Both the position numbers and the translations under genes were made by a program. Shown one piece after another: positions 6,947 through 13,344 of a DNA stretch of 13,706 bases; position 1 is the first letter of the stretch, and each line of letters starts with the position of its first letter. The notes below the pieces were generated by a model. It searched no databases. It worked only from the letters and a program-made list of their open reading frames with translations, and was not told the origin of the DNA. Location of the stretch: contig CAYPNI010000109.1 in NCBI GenBank assembly GCA_964411925.1, positions 1 through 13,706 on the forward strand. Reading direction: 5' to 3'. This DNA comes from VFKU01 sp964411925. Lineage in GTDB: Bacteria > Hydrogenedentota > Hydrogenedentia > Hydrogenedentales > GCA-2746185.

Positions 6947-8131
6947 CTAGTTCTTGTTCTCAATCAGGCATCCGATACCCTGACCACCGCCTATGCACAT
7001 CGCGGCGATGCCATACCGCACACCGCGGCGCTTCATCTCGTAAATCAGTGTCGTCACGATCCGCGCGCCGCTGCACCCGATCGGATGGCCCAGCGCGATG
7101 GCGCCGCCGTTCACATTGACCAGCGACGAATCCATCCCGAGGTCGCGAACCACTGCCAGCGACTGCGCCGCGAACGCTTCGTTCAGTTCCCAGAGTCCAA
7201 TGTCGGACACCTTCAAGTTGTTATGCTGCAATAGCTTACGTGTCGACGCGATCGGCCCAAGACCCATCGTCGCGGGGTCGCATCCGCTCGATCGAACATC
7301 GCGCAGGTACACGGCGTTCGATGCGTCCACTCCGCTCGGCACGGCTTCCTCCGGCACGAGCAACATCGACGACGCGCCATCGTTGATCCCCGACGCGTTC
7401 GCCGCAGTCACCGTGCCGTCCGGTTTGAACGCCGGCCGCAGCCCGCCCATCTTGTCTTTGGTTGTCTCGGGACGCGGGTGCTCGTCCGTATCGACCGTCG
7501 TGTCGCCCTTCTTCCCCTTGATCACAATCGTCGTGATCTCGTCCTTGAATTTGCCGTCCGCGATCGCCTTGCCCGCTTTCTGCTGGCTCTGATACGCGAA
7601 CTCGTCCTGTTCCTCGCGCGACAATTTGTACATCGCGGCCACGTTCTCCGCCGTGATGCCCATGTGGTACCGGTTGAAAATGTCCGTCAACCCGTCGAAC
7701 ACCATGCTGTCCACAGCCTTCGCATCGCCCATGCGCGCGCCCGCCCGCATGGACGGCAACAAATACGGCGCCTGCGTCATGTTTTCCGTGCCGCCGGCGA
7801 GTACCGCGCGATTGCGCTCGAGCTGAATGCTTTGCCAGCCGAGTTCCAACGCCTTCATGCCCGAGCCGCACACTTTGTTCACCGTGAACGACGGCACTTC
7901 CTTCGGAACGCCGGCGCCCATCGCTACCTGCCGCGCGGGGTTCTGTCCCTGGCCCGCCTGCAGCACGTTTCCGAAAATGACTTCGTCAATCTGATTGGCC
8001 TTGGCGCCGGTGCGTTTTAGCGTGCCGGTGGCGACAGCCACGCCAAGGTCCACAGCGCTCACGTTCGCGAACGCGCCGGACATGGTGCCGATCGGCGTCC
8101 GGGCCGCGCCAAGGATCAGGACATTTCTCAT
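6947..8131 (-). CDS. Thiolase, acetyl-CoA C-acetyltransferase type
   Basis: Cytosolic thiolase, full length at 394 residues. It condenses two acetyl-CoA to acetoacetyl-CoA or runs the reverse thiolytic cleavage, feeding fatty-acid degradation, hydroxybutyrate or isoprenoid precursor pathways. The acylated nucleophile is Cys88 in VNKVCGSGMKAL. The second active-site group is NEAFAAQ, His349 in GGAIALGHPIGCSGARI, and Cys379 in CIGGGQG. All catalytic residues are present. The ATG at 8131 has GGGAG ten bases upstream. Motif spelling fits biosynthetic/degradative acetoacetyl-CoA thiolases, but chain-length preference cannot be read from sequence. It follows the aminotransferase by 54 bases on the same strand and may be co-transcribed; no hydroxyacyl-CoA dehydrogenase or CoA-transferase is near. 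Confidence 0.95.
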   Translation of the reverse strand: MRNVLILGAARTPIGTMSGAFANVSAVDLGVAVATGTLKRTGAKANQIDEVIFGNVLQAGQGQNPARQVAMGAGVPKEVPSFTVNKVCGSGMKALELGWQSIQLERNRAVLAGGTENMTQAPYLLPSMRAGARMGDAKAVDSMVFDGLTDIFNRYHMGITAENVAAMYKLSREEQDEFAYQSQQKAGKAIADGKFKDEITTIVIKGKKGDTTVDTDEHPRPETTKDKMGGLRPAFKPDGTVTAANASGINDGASSMLLVPEEAVPSGVDASNAVYLRDVRSSGCDPATMGLGPIASTRKLLQHNNLKVSDIGLWELNEAFAAQSLAVVRDLGMDSSLVNVNGGAIALGHPIGCSGARIVTTLIYEMKRRGVRYGIAAMCIGGGQGIGCLIENKN

Positions 8132-8185
8132 CGTGTCGCTACTCCCTTCGGATTCGTTCGGAAAATCGCCGTATCGTAGTGAATT

Positions 8186-9373
8186 TCACGGCAGCAGGTC
8201 TATTACCCGCGCGATTTCGGCGTCCGTGTTGTAAAAATGCGGCGAGAAACGAACAAACGCGCGGCCGTCCGCCGTCCTGCGCAGCGACGTGACCACGTGC
8301 GCCGCGGCCAGCAACTCAAACACCTTCTGCATGTCCCTCTTCGGATGCCAGAGCGACACGATGGCCGAGTCGTGAGCGGGATCGGCCGCGCGCGGGGTGT
8401 CGCCAGGCTCCAGAAACAGCCGATACCCGAGCGGACGGACGCCTTCGATCAGCCGCGCACGAATCGCCAACAGCCGCGCGGCGATGCGATCCGGCCCGGC
8501 GTCCATCAGCATCCGCAGCACGCCGTGCATCCCGTGCGCGCCGAGCCAGTTGAGCGCGCCGGACTCGTACCGCCGCGCGTCGTCGAGAAACCGTTCGTCG
8601 CGTTGCGTCATGTAGTCCGGCGATACGACGTTCGAGCCGCCGAGTATCGCCGGCCGTAACTGGTCTTGCAGTGCTCGGCGCACGTAAAACACACCGATGC
8701 CGCCCGGCCCTAACAGCCACTTGTGCGCGTCCGCCGCCATGAAATCGACATGCTCAACGGGCGTCGGGAATGCGCCGAGCGTTTGAATGCCGTCTAGGCA
8801 AAACAGCACGCCGCGCTCACGCAATCGACGTCCGATCCCGCCAATGTCGATGCGGTATCCGCTCAGAAAGTGACACGACGCGAGCGAAACCAGCCTCGTT
8901 CTCGCCGTCAGGGCGCGCTCGACCGCCGCCCACGCGACGACGCCCGGCTCATCGAGCGCGAGCGGAACATACTTCACGCCACGCGCCCCAAGCGCGCGCC
9001 AGGGATACACGTTTGACGGATAATCGTCGAAGTACGACACAACCTCGTCGCCGGGTCGCCAGTCGACGCCCTGCGCGACAAGATTCAGCCCGAGCGACGT
9101 GGGCCCGAGCAGCGCAACCTCATCGGCGGACGCGCCAATCAGTTGCGCCGCAAGCGTGCGGGTTTCGTTCACGCGCGCAACGCTCCAGGCCGACTCCTGA
9201 TGCTCGCGCGTGCAGTGCGCCGTGAACTCATTGATACCATCGATCGCGGCCTTCGGCAGCACGGTCACGCTCGCGTGGCCCATGAATATCGCGTGGTTCG
9301 CGATCGGGAATTGCTCGCGGCGGAACGCCTCGTCCGCCTGCAACTTCTCTATGAAGGTCGAGTGAATTGTCAT
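8186..9373 (-). CDS. Class V aminotransferase-fold PLP enzyme (cysteine desulfurase/isopenicillin N epimerase-like)
   Basis: Fold-type I PLP enzyme of the class V group, about 395 residues. The Schiff-base lysine is in ADAHKWLLGPGGIG (Lys222 counting from the longer TTG start). The Asp that pairs with the pyridine nitrogen is in FCLDGIQTLGA (Asp198), and SCHFLSGYRIDI and LGPTSLGLN lie where the cofactor phosphate site is expected. The C-terminal small domain ends RTADGRAFVRFSPHFYNTDAEI. No catalytic cysteine loop typical of IscS/SufS is evident, and no isc or suf genes adjoin, so I do not call it a cysteine desulfurase; the substrate is unknown. I prefer the ATG at 9373. A TTG at 9385 has GGAGG ten bases upstream, inside a truncated repeat, and is a real alternative. 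The 5' untranslated region lies in the 9401-9610 repeat array. Confidence 0.85.
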   Translation of the reverse strand: MTIHSTFIEKLQADEAFRREQFPIANHAIFMGHASVTVLPKAAIDGINEFTAHCTREHQESAWSVARVNETRTLAAQLIGASADEVALLGPTSLGLNLVAQGVDWRPGDEVVSYFDDYPSNVYPWRALGARGVKYVPLALDEPGVVAWAAVERALTARTRLVSLASCHFLSGYRIDIGGIGRRLRERGVLFCLDGIQTLGAFPTPVEHVDFMAADAHKWLLGPGGIGVFYVRRALQDQLRPAILGGSNVVSPDYMTQRDERFLDDARRYESGALNWLGAHGMHGVLRMLMDAGPDRIAARLLAIRARLIEGVRPLGYRLFLEPGDTPRAADPAHDSAIVSLWHPKRDMQKVFELLAAAHVVTSLRRTADGRAFVRFSPHFYNTDAEIARVIDLLP

Positions 9374-9472
9374 TTGTCCATTCAAGGGTGGCAGGCCTCC
9401 CTTGTCATCGCGAGGAGCGCGGTCTGTGACGAAGCAATCTCTTCCGCCGGAACCAGCCCCTCGCTGTGTGGC

Positions 9473-9500
9473 AGGCCTAAGCGCAGTCCAGCTTAGGCCT
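9473..9500 (+). repeat. Family A hairpin, copy 1
   Basis: AGGCCTAAGC (9473-9482) and GCTTAGGCCT (9491-9500) form a perfect 10-bp stem around the loop GCAGTCCA. The copy at 13285 keeps the stem through a paired C-to-T and G-to-A change. Confidence 0.85.
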
Positions 9501-9582
9501 GTGCATCCTCCCTGTCATTGCGAGGAGCGGGGTCTGTGACGAAGCAATCTCTTCCGCCGGAACCAGCCCCTCGCTGTGTGGC

Positions 9583-9610
9583 AGGCCTAAGCGCAGTCCA
9601 GCTAAGGCCT
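9583..9610 (+). repeat. Family A hairpin, copy 2
   Basis: Same left arm and loop as copy 1, but the right arm reads GCTAAGGCCT, giving one A-A mismatch (at 9604) in an otherwise intact stem. It closes the second 110-base unit. Confidence 0.8.
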
Positions 9611-9711
9611 GTGTACCGCCTGCACAACTACCCCTTGTCCGATCTCTCCCATGCCTCCCATGATTCCCACGTCCGACGCGACCGGTAGAGCGGGACTTGA
9701 CCCACCGCACG

Positions 9712-10536
9712 CTACTCCCCGCCGTGCACCTCGTTCTGAATCGGCCAGAAGTGATTCAGCGGCCCCGCACCCGCTCCCAGCGGAAACCCACGCCGGATCG
9801 CCTCGGTCACGAACTGCTTTGCAATGCGGATCGCTTCCGGCAGCAACTGCTGGTGGCCGAGGAACGCCGCAATCGCCGCGGCGTAAGTACAGCCCGTGCC
9901 ATGCGTGTTGCGCGTGTCGATGCGGTCGCCTCCGTACTCCACGAAGTAGCGCCCGTCGTAGAGCAGGTCCGTCGCGCGCGGGCCTGGCAGATGCCCGCCC
10001 TTGATGAGCACCGTGTACGCGCCCATGTCGTACAGTTTTCGGCACGCGTCGCGCTGCGTGTCGTCGTCCACCACGTCGATACCCGTCAGCGCGCCCGCTT
10101 CCGCCGCGTTCGGCGTGATCACCTTGCACAGCGGGATCAGCTTGTCTACCAGCGCGCTCACGGCATCCGCTTGCAGCAGCCGATGGCCCGTCTCCGACAC
10201 CATCACAGGATCGAGTACGTAGTTCTTGATCTCGTGCCGCTGGATCGCGTCCGCGACCGCCTCGATGATCCCCGCGTTCGACAGCATTCCGCTCTTCGCC
10301 GCATCGATCCCGATGTCCTGCGCCACGACATCGATCTGTTGCGCGACCATCTCCGCGGGCACGTCGTGCACGCCGAACACCCCCATCGTGTTCTGCGCGG
10401 TGATCGACGTGACGGCGACCATGCCGAAGACCTGCAACGTCGTAAACGTCTTCAGGTCTGCCTCGATCCCCGCGCCGCCGCCGCTGTCACTGCCGGCAAT
10501 GGTAAGCACGCGCGGCGGCCGCTTTTCCACGCTCAT
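9712..10536 (-). CDS. thiD: Hydroxymethylpyrimidine/phosphomethylpyrimidine kinase
   Basis: ThiD phosphorylates 4-amino-5-hydroxymethyl-2-methylpyrimidine (HMP) and then HMP-phosphate, giving the pyrimidine diphosphate used by ThiE in thiamine synthesis; cytosolic, ribokinase fold. The 274 residues are full length (usual about 265-275). Diagnostic segments are TIAGSDSGGGAGIEADLKT (12-30), TSITAQNT (43-50), DPVMVSETGHRLL (109-121), TPNAAEA (141-147), LIKGGHL (177-183) and the anion-hole/catalytic NTHGTGCTYAAAIAA with Cys216. The ATG at 10536 overlaps the upstream transporter's stop by four bases (ATGA), which fixes the start and indicates translational coupling; an upstream reading in this frame is only a shadow of the transporter. 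No thiE, thiM or TPP riboswitch is visible. Confidence is high. Confidence 0.95.
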   Translation of the reverse strand: MSVEKRPPRVLTIAGSDSGGGAGIEADLKTFTTLQVFGMVAVTSITAQNTMGVFGVHDVPAEMVAQQIDVVAQDIGIDAAKSGMLSNAGIIEAVADAIQRHEIKNYVLDPVMVSETGHRLLQADAVSALVDKLIPLCKVITPNAAEAGALTGIDVVDDDTQRDACRKLYDMGAYTVLIKGGHLPGPRATDLLYDGRYFVEYGGDRIDTRNTHGTGCTYAAAIAAFLGHQQLLPEAIRIAKQFVTEAIRRGFPLGAGAGPLNHFWPIQNEVHGGE

Positions 10537-11774
10537 GCGAGCACCCCGGCGATGCACGCCGTCATGAACGACGCCAGCGTGCCCGCGATCAGCGATTTCA
10601 GCCCGAGCTGCGCCACGTCTTTGCGCCGCTCGGGCACCAGCCCCACGAGGCCCGCAATCAATATCCCCAGGCTGCCCGGGTTCGCGAACCCGCAAAGCGC
10701 GTACGTCGCGATGGTCACGCTGCGCGGTTGCAGCGCGCCTTCACCAATCAGCACGTTCATGTCCGAGTACGCGATGAATTCGTTCACGATCGTCTTGGTG
10801 CCCAGCAGGGTGGACACCTCCGCAATGTCTCCCCGGGGTATGCCCATCACGAACGCAAACGGCCGGAAGACAAATCCCGTCAATTCGCTGAAACTGATTC
10901 CAAGAACCGCGGCGAATCCCGTGTTGATGAGATAGACAACGCTGACGAACGCAATCAGCAGCGCGCCCACATTCAGCGCAAGCATCAGGCCCTCCGACGC
11001 ACCGCGCGCCGCGCCGTCAATCACGTTGTGGCTGTCCACCGCCACCTCAACGCGCCCGGTGCCGAGCGTGGGCGGTGTCTCCGTCTCCGGGATGAGCACC
11101 TTCGACAGCAAAATCGCCGCGGGCGCGCTCATGAGCGATGCCGCGAGCAGGTTGCCGGGCTCCGCGCCGAAGTTCGCGTAGATAATCATCACGTTCGCGG
11201 CGACGGTGGACATGAACGCCGTCATCACGGTCAACAATTCCGACCGCGTCATCGCCCGCAGGTAGCCCTTGAGCGTCGGCATCGACTCGATGCCCATGAA
11301 CACGAGCATCGCCGTGCCGAATGTCTCCGCGCCGGACGTGCGCAGCGTGCGCCGCATGACGAACGCCAGCGCGCGCACACACGCCTGAATCGCGCCGAGA
11401 TGATAGAGGATGCCCGCAATCGCCGACACGACGATAATGGTCGGCAGTACGGAAAACGCCAGCACCCCGTTTACGAAGAGCGGCCCGTCCGCGTCCACGA
11501 GCGCGTCCTGCTTGAGCGTAAACGGCCTGATCAGGTTTCCAAACACGAAGCTCGCGCCCTGGTTCGACGCCTCGGTGAGCACATCGAAGACGGTACGCAC
11601 CGCCTCGAAAAACCACGCCCCGAACCCCGTCCGCAGGACCAGCAGCGCAAGCGCGACCTGCAAGCCAAGACCGATACCGACCAGCCGCCAATCCACCCGC
11701 CGCCGGTTCTCCGACAGCAACCAGGCGAGCGCTATCATCGTCACCAGTCCGACTATGCTGATTGCCCGTTCCAC
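10533..11774 (-). CDS. Concentrative nucleoside transporter (CNT/NupC family) with altered base-binding motif
   Basis: Inner-membrane cation-coupled nucleoside symporter, 413 residues, matching the bacterial CNT length. Layout: N-terminal helices (about 6-48), gate region AGILYHLGAIQACVRALAFVM, first re-entrant hairpin GAETFGTAMLVFMGIESMP (148-166), TAFMSTVAANVMIIYANFG, then the second half with TKTIVNEFIAYSDM (Glu332) and ALCGFANPGSLGI (Asn365, Ser368). In the well-studied Vibrio cholerae CNT the base is held by Gln-Thr-Glu of GQTE and the ribose by Glu332, Asn368 and Ser371. Here the ribose residues are kept, but the GQTE position reads Gly-Ile-Glu-Ser. The start is GTG at 11774, with GAGGG just upstream. 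Its stop overlaps thiD, suggesting a shared role with a pyrimidine-containing substrate; that is inference. Confidence 0.9.
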   Translation of the reverse strand: MERAISIVGLVTMIALAWLLSENRRRVDWRLVGIGLGLQVALALLVLRTGFGAWFFEAVRTVFDVLTEASNQGASFVFGNLIRPFTLKQDALVDADGPLFVNGVLAFSVLPTIIVVSAIAGILYHLGAIQACVRALAFVMRRTLRTSGAETFGTAMLVFMGIESMPTLKGYLRAMTRSELLTVMTAFMSTVAANVMIIYANFGAEPGNLLAASLMSAPAAILLSKVLIPETETPPTLGTGRVEVAVDSHNVIDGAARGASEGLMLALNVGALLIAFVSVVYLINTGFAAVLGISFSELTGFVFRPFAFVMGIPRGDIAEVSTLLGTKTIVNEFIAYSDMNVLIGEGALQPRSVTIATYALCGFANPGSLGILIAGLVGLVPERRKDVAQLGLKSLIAGTLASFMTACIAGVLA

Positions 11775-11851
11775 ACCGCCCTCGTTCGCTCGAATATCCA
11801 GCCGGAAATCGCGGTACTATACACAACAAAAGCCGCCGGAGATGCGCCGCC
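11775..11851. promoter_or_regulatory. Divergent intergenic control region (transporter-thiD / rhomboid)
   Basis: A 77-base interval between two divergent start codons must hold both promoters. The AT-rich patch at 11815-11824 reads TACTAT on the plus strand (-10-like toward the rhomboid gene) and TATAGT on the minus strand (five of six to TATAAT, toward the transporter). No good -35 was found for either. The rhomboid ribosome site GGAG is at 11838-11841. No TPP riboswitch signature is present. Confidence 0.4.
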
Positions 11852-12508
11852 GTGTTTCTCGTGCCGTTCCAGGTCGACGTGGGAATGTCGCGCTGGCCGA
11901 TTGCGAACTTCCTGCTGATACCGTTCCTGATCTTCACGTCCTTTGCCGCGTTCGGCGCTTACGACACCCGCGAACTCGGACCGTTCATCCTCAACGGCTG
12001 GTCGGCGTCTGGCATGTTCGGCCACATGTTCCTCCACGGCGGCCTGATGCACCTCGTCGGCAATATGATCTTCCTGTGGACCTTCGGCAATGCCGTCTGC
12101 GCCAAGGTCGGAAACCTCGCGTTCATCCCGCTTTTTCTCGGGCTGGGTTTTTGTGCGGCGACAGTTCACAACCTGGTGGACGCCACGCCCGCCATCGGCG
12201 CGAGCGGCGCGATCAACGGCGTCGTGGGCATGTACCTCGTGTTCTTCCCACGCAACAACATCACGTGCTTTTACTGGTTCCTATTCCGAATCGGCACGTT
12301 CTACGTCAGCGGCTTCTGGATCATCCTGTTGTATTTCGCGTTCGACGTCTGGGGCGCGTACGCAGGTTCAGGCGGTGTGGCCTATTGGGCGCACATAGGT
12401 GGCTTCCTCACGGGCCTGGCCATCGCAATCGCCCTGCTCGCCTCGGGCATCGTGGAGATGCGGGATACCGAAGAGTCTCTGCTCGAAGTCCTTGGGATTG
12501 CCAGCTAG
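11852..12508 (+). CDS. Rhomboid family intramembrane serine protease
   Basis: Integral membrane protease that cleaves transmembrane substrates within the bilayer; about 218 residues and six hydrophobic helices, the basic bacterial rhomboid core. The L1/TM2 signature GHMFLHGGLMHLVGNM supplies the oxyanion-hole asparagine (Asn71). The catalytic serine is Ser118 in GASGAINGVVG, and the catalytic histidine is His181 in YWAHIGGFLTG. All active-site residues are present, so it should be active, unlike inactive iRhom-type relatives. I chose GTG at 11852 because GGAG lies ten bases upstream; the in-frame extension to 11762 overlaps the divergent transporter and looks non-coding. Its physiological substrate is unknown. 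It converges on the ATPase operon, with a family B repeat between the two gene ends. Confidence 0.92.
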   Translation: MFLVPFQVDVGMSRWPIANFLLIPFLIFTSFAAFGAYDTRELGPFILNGWSASGMFGHMFLHGGLMHLVGNMIFLWTFGNAVCAKVGNLAFIPLFLGLGFCAATVHNLVDATPAIGASGAINGVVGMYLVFFPRNNITCFYWFLFRIGTFYVSGFWIILLYFAFDVWGAYAGSGGVAYWAHIGGFLTGLAIAIALLASGIVEMRDTEESLLEVLGIAS

Positions 12509-12543
12509 GACCGCAGCCGCGCGAGACCGCGAAGCTACGCTGC

Positions 12544-12579
12544 CATTGCGAGGAGCGGGGTGTGCGACGAAGCAATCTC
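12544..12579 (+). repeat. Interspersed repeat family B, copy 4
   Basis: The same 36-base element as at 6885, 9406 and 9516, in the same orientation. It lies between the convergent rhomboid gene (stop 12508) and ATPase subunit D gene (stop 12626), a position typical of a 3'-end element. There is no T-tract and the inverted ends give only a 5-bp stem. Confidence 0.85.
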
Positions 12580-12625
12580 GCGCACCTGAAACTTCTCTCT
12601 CGTGGAACTCGCGGGAAGGAGTAGC

Positions 12626-13258
12626 CTACTTTTCGACTCGCGCCTTCTTCTGCTTGATCTTCTTGAGCCGAAAGGTGTCTTCGCGCTCGCGTTCTTCGAG
12701 GATCCGCTTGATCAACATGACCTCGAAGCGCAGCTTTGGAAGCAGGTATTCATTCAGCGCGTTGATGCGCCGGTTGGTCTTTTTCACTTCCTCGCCGAGA
12801 ATCTGCAGGTTGCGCTCGAGCGGCGCACAGCGGACCAGTTGCTCGATCATGCGCTCGGCGGACTCGGCCGCCTCGAGCACCTGCGACGGCGTATCCAGCA
12901 AGCCCACCCCGCGGTCCTTGGGCAGGCGCACGATGTTCTCCGCCTCGATATGCCCGAGATCCATGCCCCACACACGCTCGGACTGGACCTTGAGGTTCAG
13001 GTCGCGGCGGCCCGCCACCGCCACCGACCGCACGCCCGGCGTGCTCGACGTCGCCCGCGCCATGGCCAGATCCGCCACCGCACGCCGCCCGCGCTGGTGC
13101 AACTCGTTGCGCAGGTTGCGCAACTGTTTCGCGCGGTCGATCAGCTCCTTGAGCAACGCTTCACGCTTGCCCTCGAGCAGCGACACGCCGTCGCTCGCGA
13201 GCTTGATCTGTCCCTTCTTGGACATCAGGGTCATGCGCGTTGCGGCTTCACCGGTCAT
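12626..13258 (-). CDS. V/A-type ATP synthase subunit D
   Basis: Central-stalk (rotor) subunit of the V/A-type rotary ATPase, linking the A3B3 catalytic head to the membrane ring and rotating inside the head. The 210 residues match the usual 200-220. The N-terminus carries the family pattern SKKGQIKLASDGVSLLEGKREALLKEL, and the C-terminus carries VKKTNRRINALNEYLLPKL followed by a long charged helix, giving the expected antiparallel coiled coil. The ATG at 13258 has GGTGGAG ending seven bases upstream; Met9 and Met12 are possible but less supported. It follows subunit B by 86 bases on the same strand, in the B-then-D order usual for V/A operons. The intervening space carries a family A hairpin. 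Confidence 0.95.
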   Translation of the reverse strand: MTGEAATRMTLMSKKGQIKLASDGVSLLEGKREALLKELIDRAKQLRNLRNELHQRGRRAVADLAMARATSSTPGVRSVAVAGRRDLNLKVQSERVWGMDLGHIEAENIVRLPKDRGVGLLDTPSQVLEAAESAERMIEQLVRCAPLERNLQILGEEVKKTNRRINALNEYLLPKLRFEVMLIKRILEEREREDTFRLKKIKQKKARVEK

Positions 13259-13284
13259 CCGTTATCTCCACCTTCGAGAGTGGC

Positions 13285-13312
13285 AGGCTTAAGCGTAGTT
13301 CAGCTTAAGCCT
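13285..13312 (+). repeat. Family A hairpin, copy 3, inside the V/A-ATPase operon
   Basis: AGGCTTAAGC (13285-13294) and GCTTAAGCCT (13303-13312) form a perfect 10-bp stem with loop GTAGTTCA. It is flanked by GTGGC before and GTGCC after, as in the other copies. It lies between the stop of subunit B and the ribosome site of subunit D, so a B-D transcript would contain the hairpin. Confidence 0.85.
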
Positions 13313-13344
13313 GTGCCCGCTTCTCGCGACGTCAATCACTACGA

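Larger units (their letters stand above)
9388..9610 (+). repeat. Composite tandem array of repeat families A and B (110-base period)
   Basis: Two nearly identical 110-base units, 9401-9510 and 9511-9610 (the second slightly truncated or diverged at its end). Each holds one family B element (9406-9441; 9516-9551), a spacer containing the 11-base dyad TTCCGCCGGAA, and one family A hairpin (9473-9500; 9583-9610). A truncated family A left arm, GTGGCAGGCCT, precedes at 9388-9398. The order is A-fragment, B, A, B, A. With 9611-9711 this is the only gene-free stretch over 300 bases (9386-9711); I see nothing recognisable in 9611-9711. It separates thiD from the aminotransferase. No transposase is present. 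Confidence 0.9.

Noticed and set aside
8186..9373. Calling the class V aminotransferase a cysteine desulfurase (IscS/SufS)
   Set aside because: The PLP lysine is present but no catalytic cysteine loop is recognisable and no Fe-S assembly genes adjoin.
9401..9610. Possible CRISPR array
   Set aside because: Only two units of 110 bases that are nearly identical throughout, so there are no unique spacers, and no cas gene is nearby.
11775..11851. TPP riboswitch controlling the transporter-thiD operon
   Set aside because: The conserved CUGAGA and ACCUGAUCUGG-type blocks are absent and the 77-base interval is too short with the divergent start.
9697..11918. Two long plus-strand open frames (about 412 and 396 codons) opposite thiD and the transporter
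   Set aside because: Both are Arg/His-rich shadows with no recognisable domain, while the minus-strand genes have complete family signatures.
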